Shown here piece by piece: positions 51,860-59,677 of a DNA stretch of 64,000 nt (positions are counted from its first letter, which is position 1; the number at the start of each line of letters is the position of its first letter). The notes under the pieces are model-generated. The model ran no database searches. It was not told the origin of the DNA and was given only the letters and a program-made list of their open reading frames with translations. The stretch is from UBA5364 sp050259235 (GTDB lineage Bacteria; Bacillota_I; Bacilli_A; RF39; UBA660): contig JBLNAG010000001.1 in the NCBI GenBank assembly GCA_050259235.1, forward strand, positions 1 through 64,000, in the 5' to 3' direction. The translations under genes and the position numbers were made by a program.

Positions 51860-51888
51860 TTGACAAAAATGTCATTATATGGTATTAT
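51860..51888 (+). promoter_or_regulatory. Strong SigA promoter P1 of the 52008-55118 operon
   Basis: Consensus TTGACA, 17-bp spacer, TATTAT. Confidence 0.8.
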
Positions 51889-51952
51889 TTATACGTGCTG
51901 AGCAGTATTTTCAAGTAGTATTTTCATTCTATATCAATGAATGTTATATAAC

Positions 51953-51981
51953 TTGACAATATTGCCTTCTTGTGCTAGTAT
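51953..51981 (+). promoter_or_regulatory. Strong SigA promoter P2 of the 52008-55118 operon
   Basis: Consensus TTGACA, 17-bp spacer, TAGTAT; 93 bases after P1. Between them AGTATTTTCA occurs twice (51904-51930). Confidence 0.75.
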
Positions 51982-52007
51982 ATTTCATTAATTAAGGGGG
52001 AATTATT

Positions 52008-53276
52008 ATGTATAATGAAAGAAGAGAAGGTTTTTCTTTAAAAGACGTAATATTACAATTATTATTTATTGTATTATTTGTCTTTATTTTGATTTGGTTA
52101 TTTCCAACTAAAGGAACAATAAAAGGAATAACAGATAAAATCGACGGAATGGCTAATCAATATGACGTTTTAACTAACAGAATATTTAACGAAAATATTC
52201 AAACAATGAAAGAAGCAGCTATTGGCTACTATACTACACCAAGATTACCTAAAAATGTTAATGACACTAAATCAATGACTTTAAAAGAAATGATTGATAC
52301 TAATTTAATTATTGAATTTAAAGATGCAAACAATAAAGCTTGTGATTTAGATGATTCATATGTTGAAATCACTAAATATCAAGATGAATATCGTATGACT
52401 GTAAATTTAAAATGTACTGACAACGATGCTCATATTGTAGTGTATTTAGGATGTTATAATTACTGTAATAGTGCTGTGTGTGAAGCAAAACAAGCTCCAG
52501 TATCTACACCAGTGGTCAACCCTCCAGTTAATCCACCGGTAAATCCACCAAAACCTGTTGTATATGAATATAAATATGTAAAAACAGTGGGGGATTCATA
52601 CTCTAGTTGGTCTTCATGGTCAAGTTGGTCAACAACTAAGGCTTATGAAACTAGTTTAAGAGACGTTGATACTAAATACGAAACATACTATGCAAGTGAA
52701 AGAAAAATAGTTGGTTACAATACTGTAACTACAGAAGATAAGAATAGTCCAATTTATGAATATCAAAAAGTTCAAGTTGGTTATACTGAAACTAAGACTT
52801 GTGCTGCTTATAAGACAGAAATTGTTTATACTGGCGAATATAAAGGTACTTGGGTAAGTCAAGGTAAATCATTATACTTTATAACACCTAAAGATGATGC
52901 TACTACTAAATACATATATATTTCATCAACTGATTATAGTTGTGGAAATTGTGTAGGTGGCGTTGCAGCTTACTATGAAAAACAAGTATATCAAACTTAT
53001 CAAGTGACTACTGAAAAGCAAGTATGTTCACAATACACAACAACTCAAACTCCAGTATATGGTACTGTTAAAAAGTTAGTTGGTTATAAAACAACAACAA
53101 CTCAAGAACCAGTATATGGATATGTTCAAGTTGAACATCAAGAAAAATATTATAGATTTAGAATAAGACATATAATTAATGGATATACAGATTATAAATG
53201 GAGTAATAGTGATAAAGATACTTATTTAAATAGTATTGGTTATTACTATACCGGCATCAAAAGAGAAAAGAAATAG
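52008..53276 (+). CDS. Membrane-anchored Trp/Ser-rich extracellular protein, possible atypical prepilin
   Basis: 422 residues. The N-terminus RREG/FSLKDVILQLLFIVLFVFIL looks like a prepilin signal with Asp instead of Glu at +5, or simply a signal anchor. A helical segment, a Cys-rich small domain (NKACDLDD, NLKCTD, LGCYNYCNSAVC) and a Pro linker (PPVNPPVNPP) follow. The distal half has YSSWSSWSSWS, like thrombospondin-type WSxWS runs, and repeated YEYQKVQVGY / YGYVQVEHQ / KLVGYKTTT patterns. It is expressed from tandem strong promoters and shares a transcript with the next gene, 12 bases away. Function unknown; an abundant surface component is inferred. Confidence 0.7.
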   Translation: MYNERREGFSLKDVILQLLFIVLFVFILIWLFPTKGTIKGITDKIDGMANQYDVLTNRIFNENIQTMKEAAIGYYTTPRLPKNVNDTKSMTLKEMIDTNLIIEFKDANNKACDLDDSYVEITKYQDEYRMTVNLKCTDNDAHIVVYLGCYNYCNSAVCEAKQAPVSTPVVNPPVNPPVNPPKPVVYEYKYVKTVGDSYSSWSSWSSWSTTKAYETSLRDVDTKYETYYASERKIVGYNTVTTEDKNSPIYEYQKVQVGYTETKTCAAYKTEIVYTGEYKGTWVSQGKSLYFITPKDDATTKYIYISSTDYSCGNCVGGVAAYYEKQVYQTYQVTTEKQVCSQYTTTQTPVYGTVKKLVGYKTTTTQEPVYGYVQVEHQEKYYRFRIRHIINGYTDYKWSNSDKDTYLNSIGYYYTGIKREKK

Positions 53277-53288
53277 GGGGGATAGTTT

Positions 53289-55118
53289 ATGTTATTTAAA
53301 GATCTTTTAGCTAAAAATAATAGTCAACAAAGAACTTTAGTCACTAATGAAGGTCAAGTAATTAGTGGTAAGATTAAATCTAACCTCAATAAAATTGTTG
53401 AATTAGTTAAAAAACAAGTAGAAAAATTTGGTCAAAATCATCCAGGAACAACTAAAAGAGTTTTAGCAGGAGGAATGGTCTTAATTATGGGAGTAAGTGG
53501 CCTAACAGGTTGTGCTTCTAAGAAAGAAAATTCTTTCGGACTTGATAGAGACAAGCCTGCTTCATATGTTGAAGCAGTTGCTGATACAATGGAAGATGCT
53601 ACTAAAGAAGGCTATATGTTCTATGTTGATTCAAAAGATGAAATAGCAAAGTATGATTTCGAAGATGATGTTGAAATGATGTTAGATACTGCATATGTTG
53701 TATTTAACTCTGAAGATATTGGTAAAAAAGAATTACATAATTACGGTACTGACAAAATTACTGAAGATACAATATTAAGAAATTTTGAAAGATTTGGAAA
53801 TTATGTTAAAGAACATATGATGGTTGCTTCTGCTAATGACATTACTGATTATTCAAATTTAATTGAAGATGAAACTAGTGCAGCAGCTGTTGAATGGTTC
53901 CAAGATACTATTGCAAAATTAAATGATGCAACTGGAAAAAGTAAAAAGGTTATTGCTGATAAATTACAAGCAGAAATCTATTTAACATTCTTTAAAACTA
54001 GTAATGCAAAATGCAAAGAATATGAACCAGCTGCTAATTTATTAATTTTAAAAATGATACTTGGAGCACATATCAGATATGTAAATAATGGTGAAATAAC
54101 AATTTTATCTGCTGATGATGAAAAATTATTATTTGGAGAAGGTCCAGTTGATTGCTCTGGTAAAAATGTTAAAGTTATTGGTACTTCAGTGTATGCTTTA
54201 CAATTTACTGATTTAATGGAAAATTTAGAAGGTAAAATAAAAGGCGCTGACAATATTGATAAAGATAGCAAAGAATTAAGAGAAGAAATGACAGATGATG
54301 TCTTAAAAGAAATAAAAGGTTTAAAACCTATTGTTAGAGATATTACTGGTGAAATAAATCAAGCTAGAGATGAAGAATTCCATAATGGTAATAATGCTCA
54401 TGCAGATGAGCCAAAATTACCTAATGGTAAGCCAAATCCAAATTATGTCCCACCTATGACTAATGCGGACAAAAATAATTTAATTGAAGATCCAAATCAT
54501 CCAGGTCAATACATAATTCATGAAAAACCTGATAAACCTGTTTATGAAGCTCCTGAAGAAGGAAGCAAAACAATAATTACTGATCCTTCAGCTACACAAA
54601 CACCATCTAATGGTGGAAATACAACTAAAGGTGAAGTAGAATTATTACCAGGTTTCTATTATGATAAGAATGGTGTATTACGTGATCCGCAAGGAAATGA
54701 AGTAATTGTAGATGGAAATACTACTACAAATAATTCAAATACTAACAATACTCAAAATAATCAATCTAGTCAATTTAATTTATTACCAGGTTATTATTAT
54801 GATAAAAACGGTGTATTACGTGATAAGGATGGCAATATAGTTATTCTAGAAAAACAACCTGAACCTAAGAGTAATACTACAACTGAAGATGAAGTAAAAT
54901 TATTACCAGGTTTCTATTATGATAAAAATGGTATATTACGTGATCCGCAAGGAAATGAAGTTATTCTTCCAAAGAAGACTTCTAGTATTGATAAAGTAGA
55001 AACTCAAAATATAGTTGCTACTAACAATTCGGCGGAAATAGAATTACTATTAAATTATAAAAATGCTTTATTAGCTTCTGCTAATACAGTTGAACCTGAA
55101 AAAGGTAGAATGTTATAA
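53289..55118 (+). CDS. Lipoprotein-like protein with long N-terminal extension and C-terminal repeats
   Basis: 609 residues. About 56 soluble residues precede a hydrophobic stretch and lipobox (RVLAGGMVLIMGVSGLTGC, Cys75), far longer than a normal lipoprotein leader; no better internal start exists, since the AGGAGG at 53469 is only one base from an ATG. A helical domain of about 300 residues follows, then a Pro/Asn/Thr linker with three copies of LLPG(F/Y)YYDKNG(V/I)LRD (54642, 54780 and 54900 onward). It may stay a transmembrane anchor if not lipidated. Strong coupling to the 52008 gene suggests one surface complex. Confidence 0.65.
   Translation: MLFKDLLAKNNSQQRTLVTNEGQVISGKIKSNLNKIVELVKKQVEKFGQNHPGTTKRVLAGGMVLIMGVSGLTGCASKKENSFGLDRDKPASYVEAVADTMEDATKEGYMFYVDSKDEIAKYDFEDDVEMMLDTAYVVFNSEDIGKKELHNYGTDKITEDTILRNFERFGNYVKEHMMVASANDITDYSNLIEDETSAAAVEWFQDTIAKLNDATGKSKKVIADKLQAEIYLTFFKTSNAKCKEYEPAANLLILKMILGAHIRYVNNGEITILSADDEKLLFGEGPVDCSGKNVKVIGTSVYALQFTDLMENLEGKIKGADNIDKDSKELREEMTDDVLKEIKGLKPIVRDITGEINQARDEEFHNGNNAHADEPKLPNGKPNPNYVPPMTNADKNNLIEDPNHPGQYIIHEKPDKPVYEAPEEGSKTIITDPSATQTPSNGGNTTKGEVELLPGFYYDKNGVLRDPQGNEVIVDGNTTTNNSNTNNTQNNQSSQFNLLPGYYYDKNGVLRDKDGNIVILEKQPEPKSNTTTEDEVKLLPGFYYDKNGILRDPQGNEVILPKKTSSIDKVETQNIVATNNSAEIELLLNYKNALLASANTVEPEKGRML
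54642..54965 (+). repeat. Three 22-residue repeats in the lipoprotein-like gene
   Basis: Copies begin at 54642, 54780 and 54900, each LLPG(F/Y)YYDKNG(V/I)LRD followed by a GN-(E/I)-V(I) segment. Copies 1 and 3 are nearly the same at DNA level. Confidence 0.8.
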
Positions 55119-55119
55119 T

Positions 55120-55146
55120 AAAAACGAGATATTATCTCGTTTTTTT
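55120..55146. terminator. Bidirectional terminator
   Basis: AAAAACGAGAT/ATCTCGTTTTT, loop ATT; between convergent genes. Confidence 0.85.
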
Positions 55147-55148
55147 GT

Positions 55149-55331
55149 TTATAAAGTTAATTCTTTTTTAATTAATTCTGATGCAATATTTAATGCTTTA
55201 ATTCTACGTACAAGGAGTGTATGTTGTGAGGTACCTTGTTTAAGTTTTGGTTGTACTTTCTCACATTTATTAATAGTTGAAGTTATAGCTCGCAATGCTT
55301 CTTCTAATTCTTCTTTAGTGAATTTATTCAT
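55149..55331 (-). CDS. Conserved small helical protein
   Basis: 60 residues: MNKFTKEELEEALRAITS, then NKCEKVQPKLKQGTSQHTLL and RRIKALNIASELIKKEL. It is amphipathic helical with one Cys, soluble and basic/acidic mixed. Similar short proteins occur in gut Firmicutes as far as I recall, with no known function. Its start has a perfect AGGAGG eight bases upstream on the minus strand. Confidence 0.7.
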   Translation of the reverse strand: MNKFTKEELEEALRAITSTINKCEKVQPKLKQGTSQHTLLVRRIKALNIASELIKKELTL

Positions 55332-55364
55332 TGGTTACCTCCTATAATATTATTTAATGTAAGT

Positions 55365-55396
55365 AAAAACATAGTACAATATTCAGTACTATGTTT
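55365..55396 (-). terminator. Terminator after the 38-residue gene
   Basis: AAACATAGTAC/GTACTATGTTT with eight-base loop; the T run is on the minus strand. Confidence 0.65.
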
Positions 55397-55412
55397 AATG
55401 GCATTATATAGC

Positions 55413-55529
55413 CTAAAAATTATACATCATTGACGCAACAATTGAAGCTAGTATAGCTAAAAGCATGATGTATACAAATATTTTTTGAATAACATTATTA
55501 TAACTCTTTTTTGCTTTTTTCTTTTCCAT
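55413..55529 (-). CDS. Small single-pass membrane protein (DUF4044-like)
   Basis: 38 residues beginning MEKKKAKKSYNNVIQKIF, followed by a hydrophobic helix (VYIMLLAILASIVASMMY). A basic Lys-rich tail plus one helix matches the layout of the DUF4044 micro-protein family of Firmicutes. A GAGGTG ribosome site lies six bases before the ATG and a minus-strand terminator follows the stop, which supports a real gene. Confidence 0.6.
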   Translation of the reverse strand: MEKKKAKKSYNNVIQKIFVYIMLLAILASIVASMMYNF

Positions 55530-55615
55530 TATTACACCTCACTATAATTATAATACAAAAAAAATATTTTTGGAATATTTTTTTATTAGTTTAATACTAT
55601 TAATCAGGTGAGATA

Positions 55616-56236
55616 ATGAAAAAAATATGGGACAACCTAAAAATAAGTAAACAAATGTTATATTTTTTACTAATAATTACATTAATTGCATTAATATCTG
55701 GATCACTTTTTTCAATTATTCTTGATTCTTCAGATAAATCATTACTTAAAGAGTCCTTAAATACTTATATATTAAATATAAAACAAAATAATATTGATAT
55801 ATTTAAGTCATTCTTTCATTTAATTTTATCTGAAACATTAAGTATATCACTTATTTGGTTATTAGGAATATCAGTAATTGGTTTACCAATAATATTATTT
55901 CTATATTTTTCTAATACTTTTATTTTAGGATTTACAATAGGTGGATTAGTTGTTAATTACAAATTTAAGGGATTATTCTTTTCAATATTATCGACATTTC
56001 CGCATCAATTAATCAATATAGGTATTTATACCATTCTTGTTGCATATGCCTTAAATATATCCCTTAAAATACTAAATTCCATAGTATTTAAGCAAGTTTT
56101 AGACTTTAAAAAAATAATTAATAAATATATTGTAATAGGGGTATTTTCAATATTAGCTATTATTATAACTGCAACATACGAAACACTGATATTACCAAAT
56201 ATAATTAAGATGTTATTTTCGGTTTTTAAAATATAA
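55616..56236 (+). CDS. spoIIM: Stage II sporulation protein M (SpoIIM) family
   Basis: 206 residues, five membrane helices, the size of Bacillus SpoIIM. Family-like stretches are FLLIITLIALISGSLFS, the LKESLNTYILNIKQNN linker, LSISLIWLLGISVIGLPIIL, FLYFSNTFILGFTIGGLV and LSTFPHQLINIGIY. In Bacillus it is part of the DMP (SpoIIDMP) engulfment machine, and spoIIM lies close to xerD-drm (deoB); here xerD and deoB are 5-7 kb away. ATG 55616 follows AGGTGA. Confidence 0.85.
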   Translation: MKKIWDNLKISKQMLYFLLIITLIALISGSLFSIILDSSDKSLLKESLNTYILNIKQNNIDIFKSFFHLILSETLSISLIWLLGISVIGLPIILFLYFSNTFILGFTIGGLVVNYKFKGLFFSILSTFPHQLINIGIYTILVAYALNISLKILNSIVFKQVLDFKKIINKYIVIGVFSILAIIITATYETLILPNIIKMLFSVFKI

Positions 56237-56265
56237 TTGGTATAAGTATTATTTTATGATATAAT
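56237..56265 (+). promoter_or_regulatory. Promoter of mnmA
   Basis: TTGGTA, 17-bp spacer ending TGA, TATAAT. Confidence 0.6.
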
Positions 56266-56280
56266 CTATTTGGTGATTTT

Positions 56281-57387
56281 ATGAAAAAAGTTGTAATTGG
56301 AATGAGTGGGGGAGTAGATAGTAGTGTCGCCGCTATTATCTTAAAAGATCAAGGTTATGATGTTATAGGACTTTTCATGCGTAATTGGGATAGTAGTATT
56401 AACAATGATATATTAGGTAATCCTGATATAAATAATGATATTTGTCCTCAAGAACAAGACTATAATGATGCTTTAAAAGTATGTGAATCATTAAATATTC
56501 CATTACACCGAATTGACTTTGTAAAAGAATATTGGGATTATGTTTTTACCTATTTTCTTGAAGAATTAAAAAAGGGAAGAACACCAAATCCAGATATTAT
56601 GTGTAATAAATATATAAAATTTGATATGTTTGTAAAAGAAGCTAAGAAATTGGGCGCTGATTACATAGCCACAGGTCATTATGCAAGAGTAAAAGATAGT
56701 AAATTGTTACGAGGTGTTGATGATAATAAAGATCAAACATATTTTCTATCACAAATATCAAAAGAACAATTACAAAATGTAATATTCCCTGTTGGTGATT
56801 TAGAAAAAAATGAAGTAAGAAAAATTGCTGAACAATATAATTTGATTACTGCTAAAAAGAAAGATTCCACGGGTATTTGCTTTATTGGTGAAAGAAATTT
56901 TAGTAAGTTTTTAACTAATTATATGCCTAATACACCTGGTGACATTGTAAACATTGAAACAGATGAAATAATTGGTAATCATATTGGTTTAATGCATTAT
57001 ACTATTGGTCAAAGAAAAGGATTAAATATTGGAGGAAATGAAGATCGTATATTTGTTGTTGGCAAAGATTTAAATAAAAATATTTTATATATTGCTCATG
57101 GTGATAACAATAAATATTTATATAGTGATTCTGCAATCATTGAAGACATTAATTGGCTAAGTGATGATAAACCTGTAAAATGTACTGCAAAATTTAGATA
57201 TAGACAACAAGATAATGATGTTGAAATAGAATTTATTGATTCAAAAAATATTTTGGTAAAATACCCTCAAAAAATTAAAGCCGTTACACCAGGTCAAGCA
57301 TGCGTGTTCTATCTTGAAGATGAATGTTTGGGTGGCGGTATTATTAAAGAAGTACGTCTAAATGACCAAAAATTATGGTATGTATAA
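56281..57387 (+). CDS. mnmA: tRNA 2-thiouridylase MnmA
   Basis: 368 residues. PP-loop motif GMSGGVDSSVAAI at residues 7-19, GLFMRNWD, catalytic Cys in RTPNPDIMCNKYIKF (about 108) and second Cys in STGICFIGERNF (about 206), and ATGHYARV. It adds sulfur to U34 of Lys, Glu and Gln tRNAs, drawing sulfur from a cysteine desulfurase (SufS here is the only one in the window). It has its own promoter. Confidence 0.97.
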   Translation: MKKVVIGMSGGVDSSVAAIILKDQGYDVIGLFMRNWDSSINNDILGNPDINNDICPQEQDYNDALKVCESLNIPLHRIDFVKEYWDYVFTYFLEELKKGRTPNPDIMCNKYIKFDMFVKEAKKLGADYIATGHYARVKDSKLLRGVDDNKDQTYFLSQISKEQLQNVIFPVGDLEKNEVRKIAEQYNLITAKKKDSTGICFIGERNFSKFLTNYMPNTPGDIVNIETDEIIGNHIGLMHYTIGQRKGLNIGGNEDRIFVVGKDLNKNILYIAHGDNNKYLYSDSAIIEDINWLSDDKPVKCTAKFRYRQQDNDVEIEFIDSKNILVKYPQKIKAVTPGQACVFYLEDECLGGGIIKEVRLNDQKLWYV

Positions 57388-57390
57388 TAA

Positions 57391-57418
57391 TTGACAATTA
57401 AGAGAATTGTGATAAAAT
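57391..57418 (+). promoter_or_regulatory. SigA promoter of the 57439 gene
   Basis: TTGACA, 16-bp spacer ending TGA, TAAAAT, just after the mnmA stop. Confidence 0.75.
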
Positions 57419-57438
57419 TATAATAGGAGGTATTAAAA

Positions 57439-57906
57439 ATGAATAGTACAGATCAAAATGGAATGAATGTTTTTAATTTTAAACCTGAAGATAATAGACC
57501 AACTAAAATTGAAATTATAGGTGCAGAACCAACTACTAATGTCCGTGTACCAGATAATTTTAATGATCAAAAATATATTATAAATAATGAACCAGCTAAA
57601 CCATATGTAGCTCCTACAGTTACTCCTGTAGCTGTTGATGATTCTGAAACACAAGTATTATATCAATCTACAACTTCTGGACAAGATTTTAATGAAGTGG
57701 CTTTATCTACTTTACAAGGTATGTTAGATAAGCTTAAACAAGCTCCAATATCAGCTAGAGAAGATTTATATGAAAATATTGGCTTATGGTTTGAAAATAC
57801 ATATGTAGATGAAGAATCTGATGAAGGATTTAAAATAATTGACTATGATACATACGTAGAAATGTTAAAATTATTAGTTGATGCTGAAAAATACATAAAT
57901 GAGTAA
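57439..57906 (+). CDS. Hypothetical acidic protein
   Basis: 155 residues, acidic, no membrane segment. The N-terminal 75 residues are Asn/Pro/Thr/Val-rich and probably disordered (KPYVAPTVTPVAVDD). The C-terminal half is helical: FNEVALSTLQGMLDKLKQAP, REDLYENIGLWFENTYVDEE and YVEMLKLLVDAEKYI. No family recognised. AGGAGG precedes the ATG; it is a single-gene unit with its own promoter and terminator. Confidence 0.7.
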   Translation: MNSTDQNGMNVFNFKPEDNRPTKIEIIGAEPTTNVRVPDNFNDQKYIINNEPAKPYVAPTVTPVAVDDSETQVLYQSTTSGQDFNEVALSTLQGMLDKLKQAPISAREDLYENIGLWFENTYVDEESDEGFKIIDYDTYVEMLKLLVDAEKYINE

Positions 57907-57913
57907 GTAGAAT

Positions 57914-57934
57914 AGGGGAAATACCCCTTTTTTA
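57914..57934 (+). terminator. Terminator after the 57439 gene
   Basis: GGGG/CCCC stem with loop AAATA and T6. Confidence 0.75.
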
Positions 57935-57964
57935 TTTATTTTTTACTATACTATTACTTTACAC

Positions 57965-57992
57965 TTGACAATTGACACATATGTGTTAAAAT
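57965..57992 (+). promoter_or_regulatory. Promoter with embedded palindromic operator, before the HTH gene
   Basis: TTGACA (57965-57970), 16-bp spacer, TAAAAT (57987-57992). TTGACACATATGTGTTAA (57972-57989) fills the spacer and reaches the -10 box; its core ACACATATGTGT is a perfect palindrome. A repressor bound here would block polymerase. Confidence 0.7.
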
Positions 57993-58013
57993 GATAATAG
58001 GAGGTTTTAAGAT

Positions 58014-58796
58014 ATGGATAGATTAAATGAAATATTACGTGAATTAGGAATATCAAAAGTAAAATTGGCTAAATTTCTTGGTGTTTCTAGACAGATGATT
58101 TATAATTATTTAGAACTTGAAGATATTAATAAATGGCCAAAAGACAAAAAAGTATTATTGTTGAACTTATTAGGAATAAAATCAGCTGATGAATTAGATA
58201 ATATTAAAGTGGATACTGATTATATTTTAGATGTTGAAACTAGAATCAATAATTTATTTGCTACCTCTAGTAAAAATGATTTTGGTGAATCAAATTTAGT
58301 GTTTAATGGTTTAGGTAAAAAACAAAAAGAATTAATGATGAATATCATTGATTTAATTAAAGAACAACTTGATGATGAAAAAGATACTCAAGCATACTAT
58401 ACATTTAAATACTTATATCACTTTCTACAATCTATGGATAATTCAAAAGAACTTAAATATATGTTAGCATATGTATCTAAAGCTACTGGTTTTGTTAAAC
58501 CATTAGAATTTGTTTTTAATGAAGATGAACAGTTCGTTTTTGAAAGTATACTATTTACTGCCCTAACTTTATATAATAATGGGGGAGCATCTAAGTCTAA
58601 AATAGCAGAATCACATAAGAGATTTGTGACTCAAATTGAACATCATATGGAAGAAAAAATGAGTCGTACATTAGAATTAAATACAATTAAAGTACAAGCA
58701 TTAAAAGAACTTGGTTATACCGAAATAAATGAAAAAAATGCTGCTGAGATATTTGAAAAAATTGCAGAAATTCAATCTAGAAAAGTAACAAATTAA
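58014..58796 (+). CDS. HTH (XRE-type) DNA-binding protein
   Basis: 260 residues. An N-terminal helix-turn-helix, ISKVKLAKFLGVSRQMIYNY, lies at about residues 13-32, then a long helical C-terminal region of unknown fold (LIKEQLDDEKDTQAYYTFKYL, YVSKATGFVKPLEF) possibly for dimerisation or ligand binding. AGGAGG precedes the ATG. A palindrome overlies its own promoter, so it is probably autoregulated. No other target was identified, though the tandem promoters and leader elements elsewhere could be searched for the same site. Confidence 0.8.
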   Translation: MDRLNEILRELGISKVKLAKFLGVSRQMIYNYLELEDINKWPKDKKVLLLNLLGIKSADELDNIKVDTDYILDVETRINNLFATSSKNDFGESNLVFNGLGKKQKELMMNIIDLIKEQLDDEKDTQAYYTFKYLYHFLQSMDNSKELKYMLAYVSKATGFVKPLEFVFNEDEQFVFESILFTALTLYNNGGASKSKIAESHKRFVTQIEHHMEEKMSRTLELNTIKVQALKELGYTEINEKNAAEIFEKIAEIQSRKVTN

Positions 58797-58808
58797 TAGA
58801 TAATATAG

Positions 58809-58831
58809 ACCATCTAATAGTGATGGTTTTT
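58809..58831 (+). terminator. Terminator after the HTH gene
   Basis: ACCATC/GATGGT, seven-base loop, T run. Confidence 0.65.
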
Positions 58832-58984
58832 ATTTAATTAACAATATAATCAACTTAGTATAATGTATATTATGTTAACTTCTTGAAATAATAAAAATAA
58901 ATATCATCTATTTTAAGAATCTAAGACACATATTATTATTAGTATTCCTCTGTTTGCATTTGTTATAACAAGGAGTTAGATATT

Positions 58985-59149
58985 ATGTGTTTTTTATTAT
59001 ATTTAATGTTATTTATAATATTTTTGCCACTTATAATATTTTTATTTCCAATATTCGTAATATTATGTTTTTTAAGACTATTATTTGGAATTTTTTGTCC
59101 TGTTTGTCCTAATAGTTGTGCTTGTCCTAATAATTGTAGAAGGTTTTAG
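58985..59149 (+). CDS. Small membrane peptide with a cysteine cluster at the C-terminus
   Basis: 54 residues. Nearly all of residues 3-37 are hydrophobic (LLYLMLFIIFLPLIIFLFPI), then FGIFCPVCPNSCACPNNCRR with five Cys in 14 residues. AAGGAG lies nine bases before the ATG. It has no close neighbour in the same unit. The Cys cluster could bind metal or form disulfides outside the cell; Cys-Pro/Asn-rich tails also occur on small spore-coat-like peptides (speculative). The family is not recognised. Confidence 0.55.
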   Translation: MCFLLYLMLFIIFLPLIIFLFPIFVILCFLRLLFGIFCPVCPNSCACPNNCRRF

Positions 59150-59289
59150 TTTAATAGTATTACTCTCTTCTGGAACATATGTTATATGGTTTATTTTTAA
59201 ATTTAAATTTAATTATTTTAAAAATTTTTAATATTATTCTCTTCGTATAATACAATATTTTCAGCACATATTATTATTGGGTGATTATA

Positions 59290-59625
59290 ATGAGAAAGAA
59301 CAATATGCAATCTAACAATTCTAAGAATACTAGTTCAAAAAACAACAGTAATGTAACTAACTGTGCTGCTACAAGAAGTAATAGTAATAATAGTAATACT
59401 AATAGTGCTAGAAACAATACTAAAGCAAGCAATAATAACGAAGTTACAAGTACTAATAGAAGTAATAATAACGAAGTTACAAGTACTACTAGAAGCAATA
59501 GTAACAATAATTCTTCAAACAATACAAATGGTAGTAAAAAGAATGTTGGTTTTGAACCAAGTAGCGATGGATCTTTCGAACTAGATGATAACAATGATAA
59601 CTCATTTAGATTAAAAGACTATTAA
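59290..59625 (+). CDS. Asn/Ser-rich low-complexity protein
   Basis: 111 residues, dominated by Asn, Ser and Thr and likely disordered; ATG 59290 follows GGTGA. It carries a 33-base direct repeat (NNNEVTSTNRS then NNNEVTSTTRS, 59434-59502) and ends with an acidic tail, SFELDDNNDNSFRLKDY. The reading frame is strong: it is the only frame with start, ribosome site and terminator. Function unknown; stress- or coat-type proteins have similar composition, which is only a hint. Confidence 0.6.
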   Translation: MRKNNMQSNNSKNTSSKNNSNVTNCAATRSNSNNSNTNSARNNTKASNNNEVTSTNRSNNNEVTSTTRSNSNNNSSNNTNGSKKNVGFEPSSDGSFELDDNNDNSFRLKDY

Positions 59626-59647
59626 GATTGTAGATAATACCCAATTT

Positions 59648-59670
59648 AAAGAGACATTAAGTCTCTTTTT
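59648..59670. terminator. Terminator after the Asn/Ser-rich gene
   Basis: AAAGAGAC/GTCTCTTT, loop ATTAA; also faces the convergent ZIP gene. Confidence 0.75.
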
Positions 59671-59677
59671 GTTTCCC

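Noticed and set aside
59274..59594. Minus-strand poly-Leu reading frame
   Set aside because: Antisense of the Asn/Ser-rich gene; composition is only the complement of AAT/AGT codons.
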